Origin: Isoetes taiwanensis
Lineage: Eukaryota; Streptophyta; Lycopodiopsida; Isoetales; Isoetaceae
Assembly (NCBI GenBank): GCA_021234155.1
Contig: JAJEKV010000011.1
Span: 6,867,132 to 6,931,131, forward strand
DNA: 64,000 nt
Direction: 5' to 3'
How positions within the stretch are numbered: position 1 is the first letter of the stretch; the number at the start of each line of letters is the position of its first letter. Below are positions 1-9,474 of the stretch, in pieces. Position numbers and translations under genes: made by a program. The notes under the pieces were generated by a model. It searched no databases. It was not told the DNA's origin and worked only from the letters and a program-made list of their open reading frames with translations.

Positions 1-11
1 ATTCGATGTGA

Positions 12-104
12 GAATTGGATGACTTCCTGGATTTGTATAGCCGACAAGGCATAACAGAGTTCGACCTGGGGGATCTAATTGCGGTGGAACTGGGCATTGA
101 CTGA
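12..104 (+). CDS. 3'-terminal exon fragment of an unknown gene
   Basis: Thirty codons read open from about position 12 to a TGA at 102-104. They encode an acidic peptide (ELDDFLDLYSRQ, then EFDLGDLIAVELGID) that looks like real coding sequence. The gene would begin left of the window. A possible splice acceptor (GAG before AATTGG) sits at the left edge. I recognise no family. It lies just outside the first palindrome array of element 1 and could be that element's own gene. Confidence is low because so little is visible. Confidence 0.3.
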   Translation, partial: ELDDFLDLYSRQGITEFDLGDLIAVELGID

Positions 105-263
105 AACCTGCATGTATTCTGTTGAACTATCTCTTTCGAGGCATGATGTTTTTATTATCTATGTACTCCATCCATGTACTCCATTCCTATATGAATAGAA
201 TGGTTCTTGTCTACATTGATAAAAGCCCATAACGTGCAATTTCTGAAAAGTAATCCTTTCTAC

Positions 264-625
264 AAATTGGGCGCCCGCCCACTTTGCCCCCGAAATGCCT
301 TGAAGATATTTTCATCGAGGCCTGGAGATGAAATTGGGCGCCCGCCCACTTTGCTTTGGGAATAGTCTGAACAAGGCTTTCTCGAGGCCACCGCGAGAAA
401 TTGGGCGCCCGCCCACTTTGTCCTGGAGGTGGTCTGATGAAAGTTACATCGAGTCCTCCAGAAGTAATTGGGCGCCCGCCCATTTTGCTCTTGGAATTGT
501 CTGAACAAAGCTCCTTGGAGGCTTCCCAGTTTCATTGGGCAGGCGCCCACTTTGCCTTGGGAATGCTCTTTTCGAAATTCCATCGAGACCTCCTGAAGAA
601 AATTGGGCGGGCGCCCAATTTTCTT
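264..625. repeat. 67-bp tandem array carrying the element-1 palindrome (6 copies)
   Basis: Six units of about 67 bp follow one another. Each contains the palindrome AAATTGGGCG + 2 nt + CGCCCAATTT (some right arms read CCCACTTTG) and a linker resembling TTGGGAATAGTCTGAACAA...CTCGAGGCC. Palindromes start near 264, 332, 399, 465, 533 and 601. The array has long open frames in several directions; their translations (GRPPN-, WAGAQF-like repeats) are by-products of the repeat and not genes. Confidence 0.85.
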
Positions 626-745
626 GGAGTTGCAAGCAAATGGAAAATGAGAAAAACTAGATCAGAAACGAAGATAACAACTGAATGTTAACAACTGAAT
701 GATGCACAACACAGTTATATCATATAAAGTTATGAAATACATGAC

Positions 746-991
746 TCATAGATTGTAATTATTGGTGATTTTATCAATCTCATAAGCCTCGCACTCCGAA
801 ACCCAAACAATATGAATAATAACATGATACTCGCCAGGGGAGTCTTTCTTTCGACCAGTAGCTACCCCATGCAGCCAGGGATCAAGGGTGATCCCTTTGA
901 AGTGGCATGCATGAAGATCGTTGAAAGTCATACGGCAAGTGAGGGTGTCAAGATTCGACCTCTGAAGAGCTCTAGCAGGACGACGAGACAT
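746..991 (-). CDS. Small protein A of an undescribed family
   Basis: Intact 81-codon frame starting at the ATG that gives MSRRPARALQRS, 36 bp downstream of a TATAAATA box. It shares a pattern with three other small frames in this window: a Cys followed by I-x-L-x-x-W-L, then V-I-H-x-x-W and a final acidic/aliphatic I (here CHFKGITLDPWL, VIIHIVWVSE, YEIDKI). Basic N-terminus, no signal peptide or membrane segment seen. Function unknown. It is the only fully open copy of the three in element 1, and it lies downstream of the large ParB-methyltransferase-like gene. Confidence 0.55.
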   Translation of the reverse strand: MSRRPARALQRSNLDTLTCRMTFNDLHACHFKGITLDPWLHGVATGRKKDSPGEYHVIIHIVWVSECEAYEIDKITNNYNL

Positions 992-1026
992 AGCAAAGGA
1001 ATGTGCTGTGCACTCGAATGCGGCTA

Positions 1027-1034
1027 TATTTATA
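1027..1034 (-). promoter_or_regulatory. TATA box of small protein A
   Basis: TATAAATA on the minus strand, 36 bp upstream of the ATG at 991. The other three members of the family have the same box at a similar distance, which supports each being its own transcription unit. Confidence 0.5.
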
Positions 1035-1141
1035 GCCATGGAATTATTGATGACCACTGTAGCAACATTATTGGGTGTATATACGAGTAGTGTGTATCTG
1101 CAATAATCTTTGTGTACAATACCATCAATAATTATGGTGGG

Positions 1142-1149
1142 TATAAATA
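1142..1149 (+). promoter_or_regulatory. TATA box of small protein B
   Basis: TATAAATA on the plus strand, 46 bp upstream of the ATG at 1195, matching the arrangement of the sister copies. Confidence 0.5.
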
Positions 1150-1194
1150 TATATCAAACCAATTTTGTCCATCAAATTTGGCCTGCGTCTAGCC

Positions 1195-1443
1195 ATGTGG
1201 TCTCATTCAGGTCCTGAACGTGATTCCATTACCTGCAAGATGAATCACGAGAACTTCAAGTAGTGCCGCGAGCGAGAGATACCCATGGAAGATTGGATGA
1301 CCACTGTCGCTCTCAATCCTCGCCATTATCCTGATCCCTTCGATGTTATCATCCATCTGATATGGAATAGAGAGCATCAAATGTACATGATAGAAAAGAT
1401 CGCTGGGGTGCCTGGTGACAATGACTCAGAAGAGTCCCCCTAA
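1195..1443 (+). pseudogene. Small protein B, interrupted by an in-frame TAG
   Basis: An 83-codon frame from ATG 1195 to TAA 1441-1443 with one internal TAG at 1261-1263. It is the closest relative of the copy at 9475-9705: both contain a KMNH start region, a CRE(R/L)EI segment, a D/E-D-W segment, PDPFDV(I/V)IHLIWN and a C-terminal MI(E/D)(K/R)I. The identity with a gene in element 2 shows the family is shared between the two elements. The stop suggests this copy is dead unless translation starts at an internal Met downstream. Confidence 0.55.
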
Positions 1444-1605
1444 ATGAATGCTTGTCATCTTGTTGTAATCAGATTGTGTGAGTATCCAACGCTTTTGTAT
1501 TACACAGTTCTATGAGATAAACTATTAGTCCAACTTGTCTTGTATATGTCCAACTTGCCCAACCTGTCGTGAAACAATATTGATATTCATGCATTCCTGG
1601 CGCTG

Positions 1606-1698
1606 AAATTGGGCGCCCGCCCAGTTTGCCTTGGAATGGCTCCCCTTCAAATGTCCGAAGTGAATGGCTCCCCTTCAAATTGGGCGGCCGCCCAATTT
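1606..1698. repeat. Two element-1 palindromes
   Basis: Copies at 1606-1627 (centre CC, right arm CCCAGTTT) and 1677-1698 (centre GC) separated by a direct repeat of ATGGCTCCCCTTCAAAT. They lie between small proteins B and C, immediately upstream of the latter's TATA box. Confidence 0.8.
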
Positions 1699-1759
1699 CT
1701 CGTACGTGTACATGATAATCGTACACGCTCAATAATTGACATCAATAATTTTTCTTCAC

Positions 1760-1766
1760 TATAAAA
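1760..1766 (+). promoter_or_regulatory. TATA box of small protein C
   Basis: TATAAAA on the plus strand, 42 bp upstream of the ATG at 1808. Confidence 0.5.
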
Positions 1767-1807
1767 GCAGCTCCACTATGAAATTAGCTCCACTATATTC
1801 ATCTCCC

Positions 1808-2049
1808 ATGGCTTCCTTGCCACCTCGTCCGGAGCACATCCGATCCTTAAGTGCTACCTAAGCTATAATGATCTGTGTGAATGCGTGAGAAATGGTATCA
1901 ATCTTGATCCATGGCTGCAGTCCAAAGCAGATGGTCCTGCGAGTGGTTGCAGGAAGCTCACTCGTGTGGTGATCCACCTTTATTGGCTTCCTGATCAGGA
2001 GATCTATGAGCTGAATGCCATCACCTTAGCAGGTGTTGATGATGAGTGA
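1808..2049 (+). pseudogene. Small protein C with a 1-nt frameshift
   Basis: The ATG at 1808 opens a frame (MASLPPRPEHIRSL) that hits TAA at 1859-1861. The neighbouring frame then continues as LSYNDLCECVRNG, LDPWLQ, VVIHLYWLPDQE and YELNAI to a TGA at 2047-2049. This matches small protein A closely (LDPWL, VIH-x-x-W, Y-E-[IL]-[DN]-x-I). A single-nucleotide change near 1855-1860 would rejoin the halves, so I read it as a frameshifted copy. Function unknown. Confidence 0.5.
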
Positions 2050-2246
2050 ATCATTGAAGACTTGTGTACCTGTCAAGGATATAATAATGATATATGAGCA
2101 CTTCTATAGTATGTAAGGATGTAATAAGCATAGTCAATATTATTTGATGTATCGAACCTGAGTAATTCGTAAGGGTGTGTTGTTCGACCATCACTGTTTC
2201 TGCACCTCCACTTCACTTCACGTTTGACTGCGTTTACTTTGCTACT

Positions 2247-2383
2247 AAATTGGGTGCCCGCCCAATTTCCGCCGAAGGACAATGAAGGTGTCAAGTCCAC
2301 AGTAAGTAGATTTGGCGTCAATAAAATTTAATTAAAGGTTTTAGTTTCTACGGTTAACCAAATTGGGCGTCCGCCCAATTTGG
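2247..2383. repeat. Two element-1 palindromes downstream of the large gene
   Basis: Copies at about 2247-2268 and 2359-2383, the second a near-perfect 26-nt palindrome with two extra paired bases at each end. They sit between small protein C and the end of the minus-strand large gene. Confidence 0.8.
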
Positions 2384-2503
2384 GTAGCAAATTAAACTAG
2401 AGAACTTTAAGACAAGGAAGTGAAGGCAAAATTATCATTTCTCAAAAAGAAATAATTACAATTGTTCAAAAAATAATTTCCATATGTTGAAATCAAAAGT
2501 GCC

Positions 2504-4506
2504 TCATGCGTCTGGAGGCACCTCTTCTGAATGCTCCTTGCTGGGTTCTTCATTCTGGGGCGGAGGTTGTTGTGCTGCCTCCTTGATCTTTTCCATTCTG
2601 TGCGTAAAATCTTCAGGCTCCAGTTCCTCATTCTCCTTATCTGCAGCCTGGTTGTCTTGTGTGTTCGGGACCTCTTCCTCTCCATCTTCATTGTCCAATG
2701 TGTTGGGGACCACTTCCTCTCCATCCTGATTGTCCCCTTCCTGAGTTTCCATGACAACCACAGACTCAGGATCCCTAGCAACCTGTTTTTCGAACTTTGA
2801 GGTCCCCTCAATCATGTTCTGAGTATTCACCAGCGCGGTCCCTGCCAGTGCGTTGATGGTATCTTTTCTTCTCCTAAAAAGTTACAATTCCTGAGAGCCA
2901 AGGGCCGCTGCCTTTTTGAGCTCTTGCTGAATCGAACTCTTGTCCTGTCTCAGAAGGGTTTGCACTTCGTTTATGGTTGTAGAGGAGAACGGACAAGGTG
3001 TCTCAGGAACAGGCAGCTGAGGCTGAGGAACATTTTTGGAAGTAGAGGCCTTCTTCTTTCCCTCTTTGATCTTTTGTAGTGCCCGAGCTCTTGATTTTTT
3101 CTCGTCTAACATGACATCGAGTTGCTCGAATATCTGTACAAACTTAATTTCTGCTTCTCGTCTGTCTCAAAAGACAACGTTTTATAGCCGTCGCACACTG
3201 CAGCCCGGCTAAAAGCACCACCGGAAAAGAAGTCGAGAACAGTGCAACCTTCCAACATCAACTTCTGTATTAGATAGGTGCACGTCCTACTTTCCAACTG
3301 ATTCTGGACGAGTACTCCTCCCCCTCCTGTTGCACCCTTGTCGCACCAAGGACGATACAGCCAATAAGCTGCAGGGAAAACAAATGTCAGAAACATTCAT
3401 ACTCAATAACGAAATTCGGCGGGCGCCCAATTTCAAATGCATACCTGCTGCACACTCATGATCAGGCAAATTCTTTTCGATGTCCTGTTTTTCTCGCAAA
3501 TGCTTGGGAAATTTATAGGAGGTCGGAATTGGCGAAGCAAATATTTATTTCTTGTACAGATGGCGGAGCCGCTGCGTCTCTGGCAACATACATTAGCAGG
3601 ACAAGACATTGCCACTCTCGGACTCTAGAGGTAGAAGCACTTCTGGCCGGGGGGTCCTAGTAGGAACCAACCCAAACACGGCTGCCACCGTCTATTGTCT
3701 TCATGGCGGATAGGCACTCATTGAGGCGGTCCGGCGTAATAAATATAGCTATCCAGTAAAGCTGCTGGTCCATCATCGTGCTAAGCTGGTCAAGGAATTT
3801 TTGATAATCTCCCTTTGTCCATTTCTTTGTATATCTGAAGTCGCAACCAACGAAGCGGGCAGAAGTGTTCACCACGTCTACGCACAAACCTAATGGACTA
3901 ACATGGAAACACTTGAACGGTTTGCCACCCTCCTCAACTGGCCCAAGAAGATATTCGTCTACTTTGCCGTAGAGGGACTCCGAAAAGCTTTCCTTCTCCA
4001 TCTCTTTGCGTCCTTCTGCCCATCCACTGATACTACTGGCAAACATAAGCATCAAATTCTCTGTGAATATGGGATGAGCTTGCCTCAAGGCAGCCATGTC
4101 TTGAAATGGAAGTTTTTTCACTTCCTTCATGTATCTGACAAGCGCCCGCTCCATTGTTCCAATCTTCTTCAGCTCTAGGGCTCTGACTTTCATAGTACGT
4201 CTTCCAGTATAATCCTTGCTTCCCTTCAGGAATGTGGTGCCATCCTTGATCTCTTTCATCAACCTCTGCAGATCTAGATTCTAGAGGATGCATGGACTTC
4301 AATGGGCGATAGGAATTGTTGGTGAAAAGTCTGAGCCTATCTTTTACTTCAATTTTTTCTCCCTTCTCATCATTCAAACGGTCTTCGTAAAATAACTGGG
4401 CAATTTCGGTGCATATTGACCACGTTTCGTCATCCAGATATACAAAGTAGTCGTAGTCACGCATAGTTGCCTTCTTAATTGTTTGCAGCGCCACAGCCAC
4501 CCAATC
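2504..4506 (-). pseudogene. Methyltransferase-like half of the element-1 large gene (broken)
   Basis: This continues the exon at 4843-6444 across a palindrome-filled intron. Exon 2 runs 4506 to 3445 and exon 3 from 3368; the splice phases agree at both junctions (0 and 1). The order of motifs is that of a beta-type N6/N4 DNA methyltransferase: a motif-IV-like segment (CDFRYTKKW near 3845, in place of D/N/S-PP-Y/W) comes first, then motif I (VLDFFSGGAF, 3217-3240). The context before motif I, a [LV]-IQKLML-G-C segment, also fits the family. An acidic Glu/Asp-rich tail ends at 2504. Breaks: frameshifts near 4265-4290, 3515-3535 and 3160, TAG at 3657-3659, TAA at 2882-2884. The motif IV replacement suggests it was non-catalytic or diverged even before it broke. 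Unlike the paralogue in element 2, no HAD domain follows. Confidence 0.6.
3413..3434. repeat. Element-1 palindrome inside an intron
   Basis: A single copy (AAATTCGGCG, GG centre, CGCCCAATTT) lies inside the 76-bp intron 3369-3444 of the large gene. It makes up a quarter of that intron. Confidence 0.75.
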
Positions 4507-4842
4507 CTACATGACACAGAAGGCATTAAATAAGGCCCATACACATTAGCCAAATTCGGCGGGCGCCCAATTTGCCAGATTGGGCAGGCACCCTATTTGC
4601 CTGAACGAGTGCCAAATTGGGCGGGCGCCCAATTTGCCTGAACGAGTGCCAAGTTGGGCGGGTGCCCAATTTGTCTGAACGAGTGCCAAATTGGGTGCCC
4701 GCCCTATTTGGCACACGTTCAGGCAAATTGGGCGTCCGCCCAATTTGAGTTCAGTGTCAGACAGTCTGAAATTGGGCGGGCGCCCAATTTGGCACTGCGG
4801 GATAGCACAAAGTATCAAAAACAATGGTTGAAGAGCACTCAC
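4507..4842. repeat. Intron made mostly of element-1 palindromes
   Basis: The intron between the ParB-like exon and the methyltransferase-like exon holds at least seven copies of the palindrome (from 4554 to 4790) spaced about 35-37 bp. The linker TGCCTGAACGAGTGCC and its complement recur between them. Minus-strand boundaries are TTCT|GTGAGT at 4842 and CATGTAG|GATTGG at 4507, in phase 0. Apparent open frames through the array are repeat artefacts. Confidence 0.7.
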
Positions 4843-6444
4843 AGAATAAGCTCCACCGACGGAGTGCCCGCATTTCTCCTTCTTAGGCTTCCCGTAGAAT
4901 GCCCACTGGTTTCGAAGCTGCTGAATTTCTTCGAAGAATACTTCTTTGTGAATAGTCTTCTTTGTTATGTCATTATTCTCCTGGCTGACACGAACATACT
5001 CAATTGCTGTGAGATTTCCTGCTAGCACTCGGCATTTCCTTTTGGCATAAAAAAAAAATATCAGTTCTGCCAAGTGCTTTCTTTCAGGAGGCCATGCCAA
5101 AGCTTGTGTGACAAGCAGTTGAGCAACCGTGGTCATATGGTTGCCATTGACAATCCAAAATTCTGCATTTTGCAGGTCTTCTGCCTTCTTCCACTTAATT
5201 GCTCGCCCTGTCTGTGGATCGAATGGTACGACATCAGCACAGGGAGGGTGCATCTGATGGCTGATAAACGAACCATACAGAGTGTCCAAGTGCTCTGGAC
5301 TTATGACCCTACAAGTCATATTTGCCGGGGCTTTGTGCATCTTGAACACATCGATTTCAATCTCAAAGCCCACCCCCAGAGGGTAGATTCTCTCCCTGTG
5401 CTTGATGCTTGCAATGGCACTCTGTGACAACTCATGTCTGCTCTCCTGTGTGACGTCGCCACCAGATGGAGTAAATTTTACGATCTGCCGGCTAGTCTCC
5501 TCAGTTGAAGAAGTAGACAAAGGCTCCCTCTCTGAAACATTTGGGCTCTCTGGTGAGATGTCCCGCTTATGCCTCTTCGTGGACGGACCAACTACATGTT
5601 CTCCTCTGCGCTTACCGGGTTTCTCTTCAGACGACTGTTCCTCTTCTGCACTGACCTGGGGCGACCTTGTTGTTCTCGACATTCCACCCAATACAAGTTT
5701 AGGGGCAGCTTTACTGGGAATAGCCGGAGCAGGTGTCCTCACCGTCTTTGCTACTATCGGTGTCTCCATGGGCGCTTGCGCTTGCGCTTGTGCTGTCTCA
5801 CCCTTCTTTGCACCGTATCTAGACCTAAGCCACTTAGTATCGTATACTTTGGGTTGGTTTTTGCCTTGATACTCCGTAAACAATGATTTCGACCTGTTCT
5901 GTTTGTGTTCTAATATCCACTGCCTGACAGCGTAGTAGCCATCCAAGATATCGGTTTTTGATTTGATGCCCGAGCGCTCTAAACTTTCATATGAGTCTAG
6001 CACCCATCCTCTATGAGCGCAAGATTGTGGGCTTTCATTTATACTTGCCTGCATCATACATGGCTCGTAGCTAGAAAGTGAAACCTTATAACGGACGAAA
6101 GCCCGATCTATGGTGTCTTCAACATCGATCTGGAACTCATCATTGTTATCAGGCGAGACCTCCATGTCGATGACGATACCCGCCGAGTTCATTTTCCGTG
6201 TCCCTTTCTTGCCAAAAAAAAGCAAAAGATCCTTGAGGTGGTTTGTCTGGGACCCAGGGTGAATATTCCCTATCTCTATGCACCAGTTCCATTCCTCAGC
6301 AACCGTCAAAACTTCATGGGGCACTACAGTGATGCCAGCAAACAGTTCTTTCTCTTCTTCTGTTCTTGCTTCCTCTCTTGCTATAGCCTCTGCAAATCTG
6401 GGTGCGGGACCAGGAACTCGAGCAGTCTGCTTTGTTCGCGCCAT
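4843..6444 (-). CDS. H3-tail-mimic and ParB-like exon of the element-1 large gene
   Basis: A 534-codon open exon. The first nine residues, MARTKQTAR, equal the start of histone H3; after Met removal the H3K4 region would be the free N-terminus. I chose this ATG because a splice-acceptor-like TTTTGTAG lies just before it and an upstream in-frame ATG (6489) gives an unremarkable peptide. Then come a conserved N-terminal region (EEWNWCIEIGN), a low-complexity AQAQAQ linker with basic stretches (GKRRGE, TKRHKRD), and from about residue 350 a ParB/Srx-like domain (IYPLGVGF, PFDPQTGRAIKW, VNGNH at about 433, CRVLAG, QQLRNQWAFYGKP). The paralogue at 13334-14456 has DGQH where this has NGNH, so the key loop is altered. 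No core histone fold follows the tail. It is probably nuclear, by its basic stretches. Confidence 0.65.
6418..6444 (-). other. Histone H3 N-terminal mimic (MARTKQTAR)
   Basis: The first nine codons read ATG GCG CGA ACA AAG CAG then ACT GCT CGA, translating to residues identical to the start of histone H3, including K4 and its flanking R2, T3, Q5. The following residues (VPGPAPRF) leave the H3 sequence. H3 tails are bound by PHD fingers, WDR5-type repeats and LSD1-type demethylases, and other proteins are known to mimic them. Confidence 0.8.
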
Positions 6445-6510
6445 AATTCCTACAAAACGGAAAGTAGTGTTAGAACACGTGCCTAGCAAAATGTCCCAGG
6501 GAATTTAGAC

Positions 6511-6980
6511 TCTGCCGAGCTGTCCGCCCAATTTCCTCGCTGGGCCATGGTGAAACTATTAACACTCATGGTGAGACTTGGGCCTGAAGAGACCGGTGCA
6601 TCATAGAGGCCAAATTGGGCGCCCGCCCAATTTAGACTCAGCCGAGCTGAAATTGGGCGTCCGCCCAATTTCCTCGCTGGGCCATGGTGAAACTATTAAC
6701 ACTCATGGTGAGACTAGGGGCTGAAGAGACCGGTGCATCATAGAGGCCAAATTGGGCGTCCGCCCAATTTGGAGGGAGGGAAAATCCCTTTACACACCAA
6801 ATTGGGCGCCCGCCCAATTTGCTCCAGCCCAAGTCTTCAGTCGAAGGAAGTCGTGGTCTCCTTTGAATAAATTGGGCGTCCGCCCAATTTAGTGCGAGGG
6901 AGAAGTTCGTTCAATGGCCCATGAGTGAAGTTGAAAGCAGTTAGGATACCCCTCGAATAAATTGGGCGGGCGCCCAATTT
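6511..6980. repeat. Upstream palindrome cluster with a 139-bp tandem duplication
   Basis: Seven palindromes (partial at 6517; about 6611, 6651, 6747, 6798, 6869, 6958) sit upstream of the element-1 large gene. A block containing TTTCCTCGCTGGGCCATGG and CATCATAGAGGCC occurs twice, at 6531 and 6670, giving a 139-bp tandem duplication. This is where the promoter of the large gene would be, so the palindromes may be regulatory sites. No TATA box is clear. Confidence 0.75.
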
Positions 6981-8094
6981 ATTGGAAGGGTTGCCTTCTG
7001 GAGAAAAAGGACAATGTTGTGCAAAATCAGGCCCCTCAGGGAAGCAAATGGGCGCCCACCAAATTTCTGCACACAGATATGCATTTGTGGGGACCAGTGA
7101 GGCATCTAGAAGAGGTTAATTTGTCAGCCACATCCCAAATTTCTCAAAGCAAAGGTGGGATACCCTAAGGTTTATGATATGGCATTCTCAATCGGGCAGG
7201 CGCTCAGAGATACTGCCAAGTTTATATTAAGAAAGTGGTCCAGCTTACCTTTGCCTCCTGTGGTGGGGCGAGATGCCATCAAGTGGTAATATTCCTTGGT
7301 GTACAGGGGTTCGAAGGCGATAGGACAATCAACAGAAGAAGGCGCCAACAGCAAGGCGACAAGCGGCTGAGAAATACCAGGCGCCAAGTGCTCGATCCGA
7401 AGCCGACAGCTGGTTCGGGAGTATAGGGCGCCGACAGGATAGGGAATGAGTTTGGTGGATAAAAAATATGAAGGCGACAGTGTTAAACGGAGCAGAAAGT
7501 GCCAAGGAAGCACAAAATTTTCTAAAACTGCAGTCGAGGTGAATGAAGGGCTTTTAAAGGGGTATGGACCGTTCACGCACGCAAGACAAGTGTCGTGCAT
7601 GTAAGAAATTGGCCTTTTCAAATAAAAATGGACCGTTGAAGGGTTCGAATGTGAGGAATTAATTGTGGACCTCATTATTAAATGCACGTAGATTTTGAAT
7701 TTCAAATCTGTCATTTAAAGCCCGCCCAAATTTAAATTTAATCATGCACACGTCGCACGCATTTTAGGCAGGAATATATGTTTAAAAGTTGGGGGCGGGA
7801 CATATTACTTCGAAATTAGGGGGGACATTTAACTTCGAAAATAGGGGGGAAATTACATTCAAATTTTGGGGGGAATTTGGGTTTAAAAGTAAATGCTCAT
7901 CAAACCTTTGGATTTTCGGGCACTGCTCTCTTCGGCTACTCTCTTTTCTTCAAGGCGCAAACATCTTCAGCGCTTCATACTCATGGCGACAAAATCTCCA
8001 AAGGTTTGTGCTGCTCCACAGTTTGTACTCGCCATAGCTCGTTGTGTAATTGCCATGAAACTAATCTGAAAGAATGTGTGTGTCCTCTTCATCA
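6981..8094. other. Element-1 non-coding stretch, no gene recognised
   Basis: A degenerate palindrome lies near 7050. A run of GGGGGG(A/C) phrases at 7790-7880 looks like simple sequence. Open frames exist (a 180-codon one at 7172-7714 on the minus strand), but the residue mix and lack of any motif do not support a gene. Confidence 0.4.
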
Positions 8095-8226
8095 CGTCTT
8101 CTCATTCACGCCTGTTGATTCACACCGCTTCATTCACGCCTTTTCAATGGCGCCTGTTGATTCACACCTCCTCATTCACGCCTTTTCGATGGCGCCTGTT
8201 GATTCAATCCTCTTCATTCACGCCTT
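8095..8226 (+). repeat. Short tandem repeat of about 42 bp
   Basis: Three units of TTGATTCACACC, TTCATTCACGCC and TTTTCAATGGCGCC in succession. No function seen. Confidence 0.7.
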
Positions 8227-8602
8227 TACAAATTTTTGACTCGTAACCGGTGGCCTTCATAACGAATTGGATGGTAATTCGGTCACATTTATGAAGTTTG
8301 GACTTTGACAGCTACTGTCACATTTACATATACTCTAAGTTTCGATGCAGTCCTTCCTTTTCCTGAAATTGGTGTGCAGGGAATGTGTGCTTGCTATTTT
8401 CCTCATGCTTGTTTGTTTGTCCCCAAGAACCTCCCTAATAAGTCCACCCTTGTTTGCAGTCAGGCCCTTCCAATGCTCGATTGTTTTTGTCCTGGTAGCT
8501 CAATGATAATTCCACTGAGGTGTGCAGTCCAACTCTCCCCCCTTCAATCGAAGGGGTTTCTTTTAGTGTCTGCCTCGTTCAGGTTCATCTACACAGAGAG
8601 AC

Positions 8603-9039
8603 AAATTGGGCGGCCGCCCAGTTTGTTCCCATGAAGACAAGCCCAGATAGGTGAAATTGGCCGGGTGGGCAAACTGTATCTCAAGCTGTGCCTATTGTGC
8701 CTATTGGCCGGGCGGGTCCCCAACTCGTTTATTAGTCTTTGTCACTCGAATGTGCTTTCTGCATGGCAGCTAAATTGGGCGGGCGCCGAACGTGACCTTC
8801 CGAGTCTCTACCCTCTTTAAAGTTCTTCTACAACCACGGCCAAATTGGGCGGGCGCCCATTTTGTCCGCGATTATGGCATGTTCAGAACTAGAACTTTTT
8901 GTTGTACCCAGTGTGACACTGACTGCATCAATACTAACATTACATAAGCGCCTCATTCGGTTCAAATTAGGCATCCGCCCAATTTGCAACGAGGGGAATC
9001 TAAGGGTCTCATATGTAAAAATGGGCACCCGCCCAATTT
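8603..9039. repeat. Right-hand palindrome cluster of element 1
   Basis: Copies at 8603-8624, about 8772, 8842-8863, about 8963 and 9018-9039, several with mismatched arms. These are the last element-1 palindromes before the different palindrome family of element 2 begins at about 9406, so the border between the two elements lies in 9040-9400. Confidence 0.75.
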
Positions 9040-9056
9040 CATTGTCCATGTAACCA

Positions 9057-9332
9057 TTGAATGGCCATCCCCCCATAACCATCATTCAATTAAATTGGGA
9101 TTATGTCTATTCCAAAATCGCGCCGTATAAGCCTTTTATTGACCATTATATTGAATTAACCACACTTTTGCACTGTGTTCATTTTCGGGCTAGGAAGATG
9201 CATTTTATGTTGAAATGCAAAGGCATTCAAATATTCGATGCAAATGACCCATATTATGACAGAATGTTGGCAATAGAAAAAGTAGGAAATTGCTTATTAA
9301 TTCGTACATTCACGGACGTCAACGAAATCTAA
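9057..9332 (+). CDS. Unknown 91-residue ORF at the element border
   Basis: Open frame starting 18 bp after the last element-1 palindrome. The product (HYIELTTLLHCVHFRARK, then IQIFDANDPYYDRM) has ordinary composition but no motif I recognise. No TATA box is obvious. It may be a further element-1 accessory gene or chance. Confidence 0.3.
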   Translation: MNGHPPITIIQLNWDYVYSKIAPYKPFIDHYIELTTLLHCVHFRARKMHFMLKCKGIQIFDANDPYYDRMLAIEKVGNCLLIRTFTDVNEI

Positions 9333-9405
9333 ACATTGAAATTGTAGTGCTTTATGAATAAATAACAGCAAGCAAGTTGCTACAAAAGAGAGATTTTCGT
9401 GGTAC

Positions 9406-9430
9406 AAATCGCGCATGGTGGCGCGATTTT
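9406..9430. repeat. First element-2 palindrome (degenerate centre)
   Basis: Arms AAATCGCGC and GCGCGATTT flank an imperfect centre. It marks the left-most occurrence of the second palindrome family. Confidence 0.6.
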
Positions 9431-9474
9431 CTTGGCATAAATAACGCATTATAATAGAACATAAACTTAAAAAA

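Noticed and set aside
264-625. CRISPR-like array
   Set aside because: Palindromic repeats at even spacing recall CRISPR, but the linkers are also repeats of one another, the setting is eukaryotic with introns, and the same palindrome is scattered singly over 9 kb.
6418-6489. A captured histone H3 gene
   Set aside because: Only the first nine residues match. No further H3 tail or core histone fold follows, so it is a tail mimic and not an H3 gene.
7172-7714. 180-codon minus-strand ORF
   Set aside because: No motif, no promoter or splice signal, unusual composition. Long enough to notice but not to support a gene.
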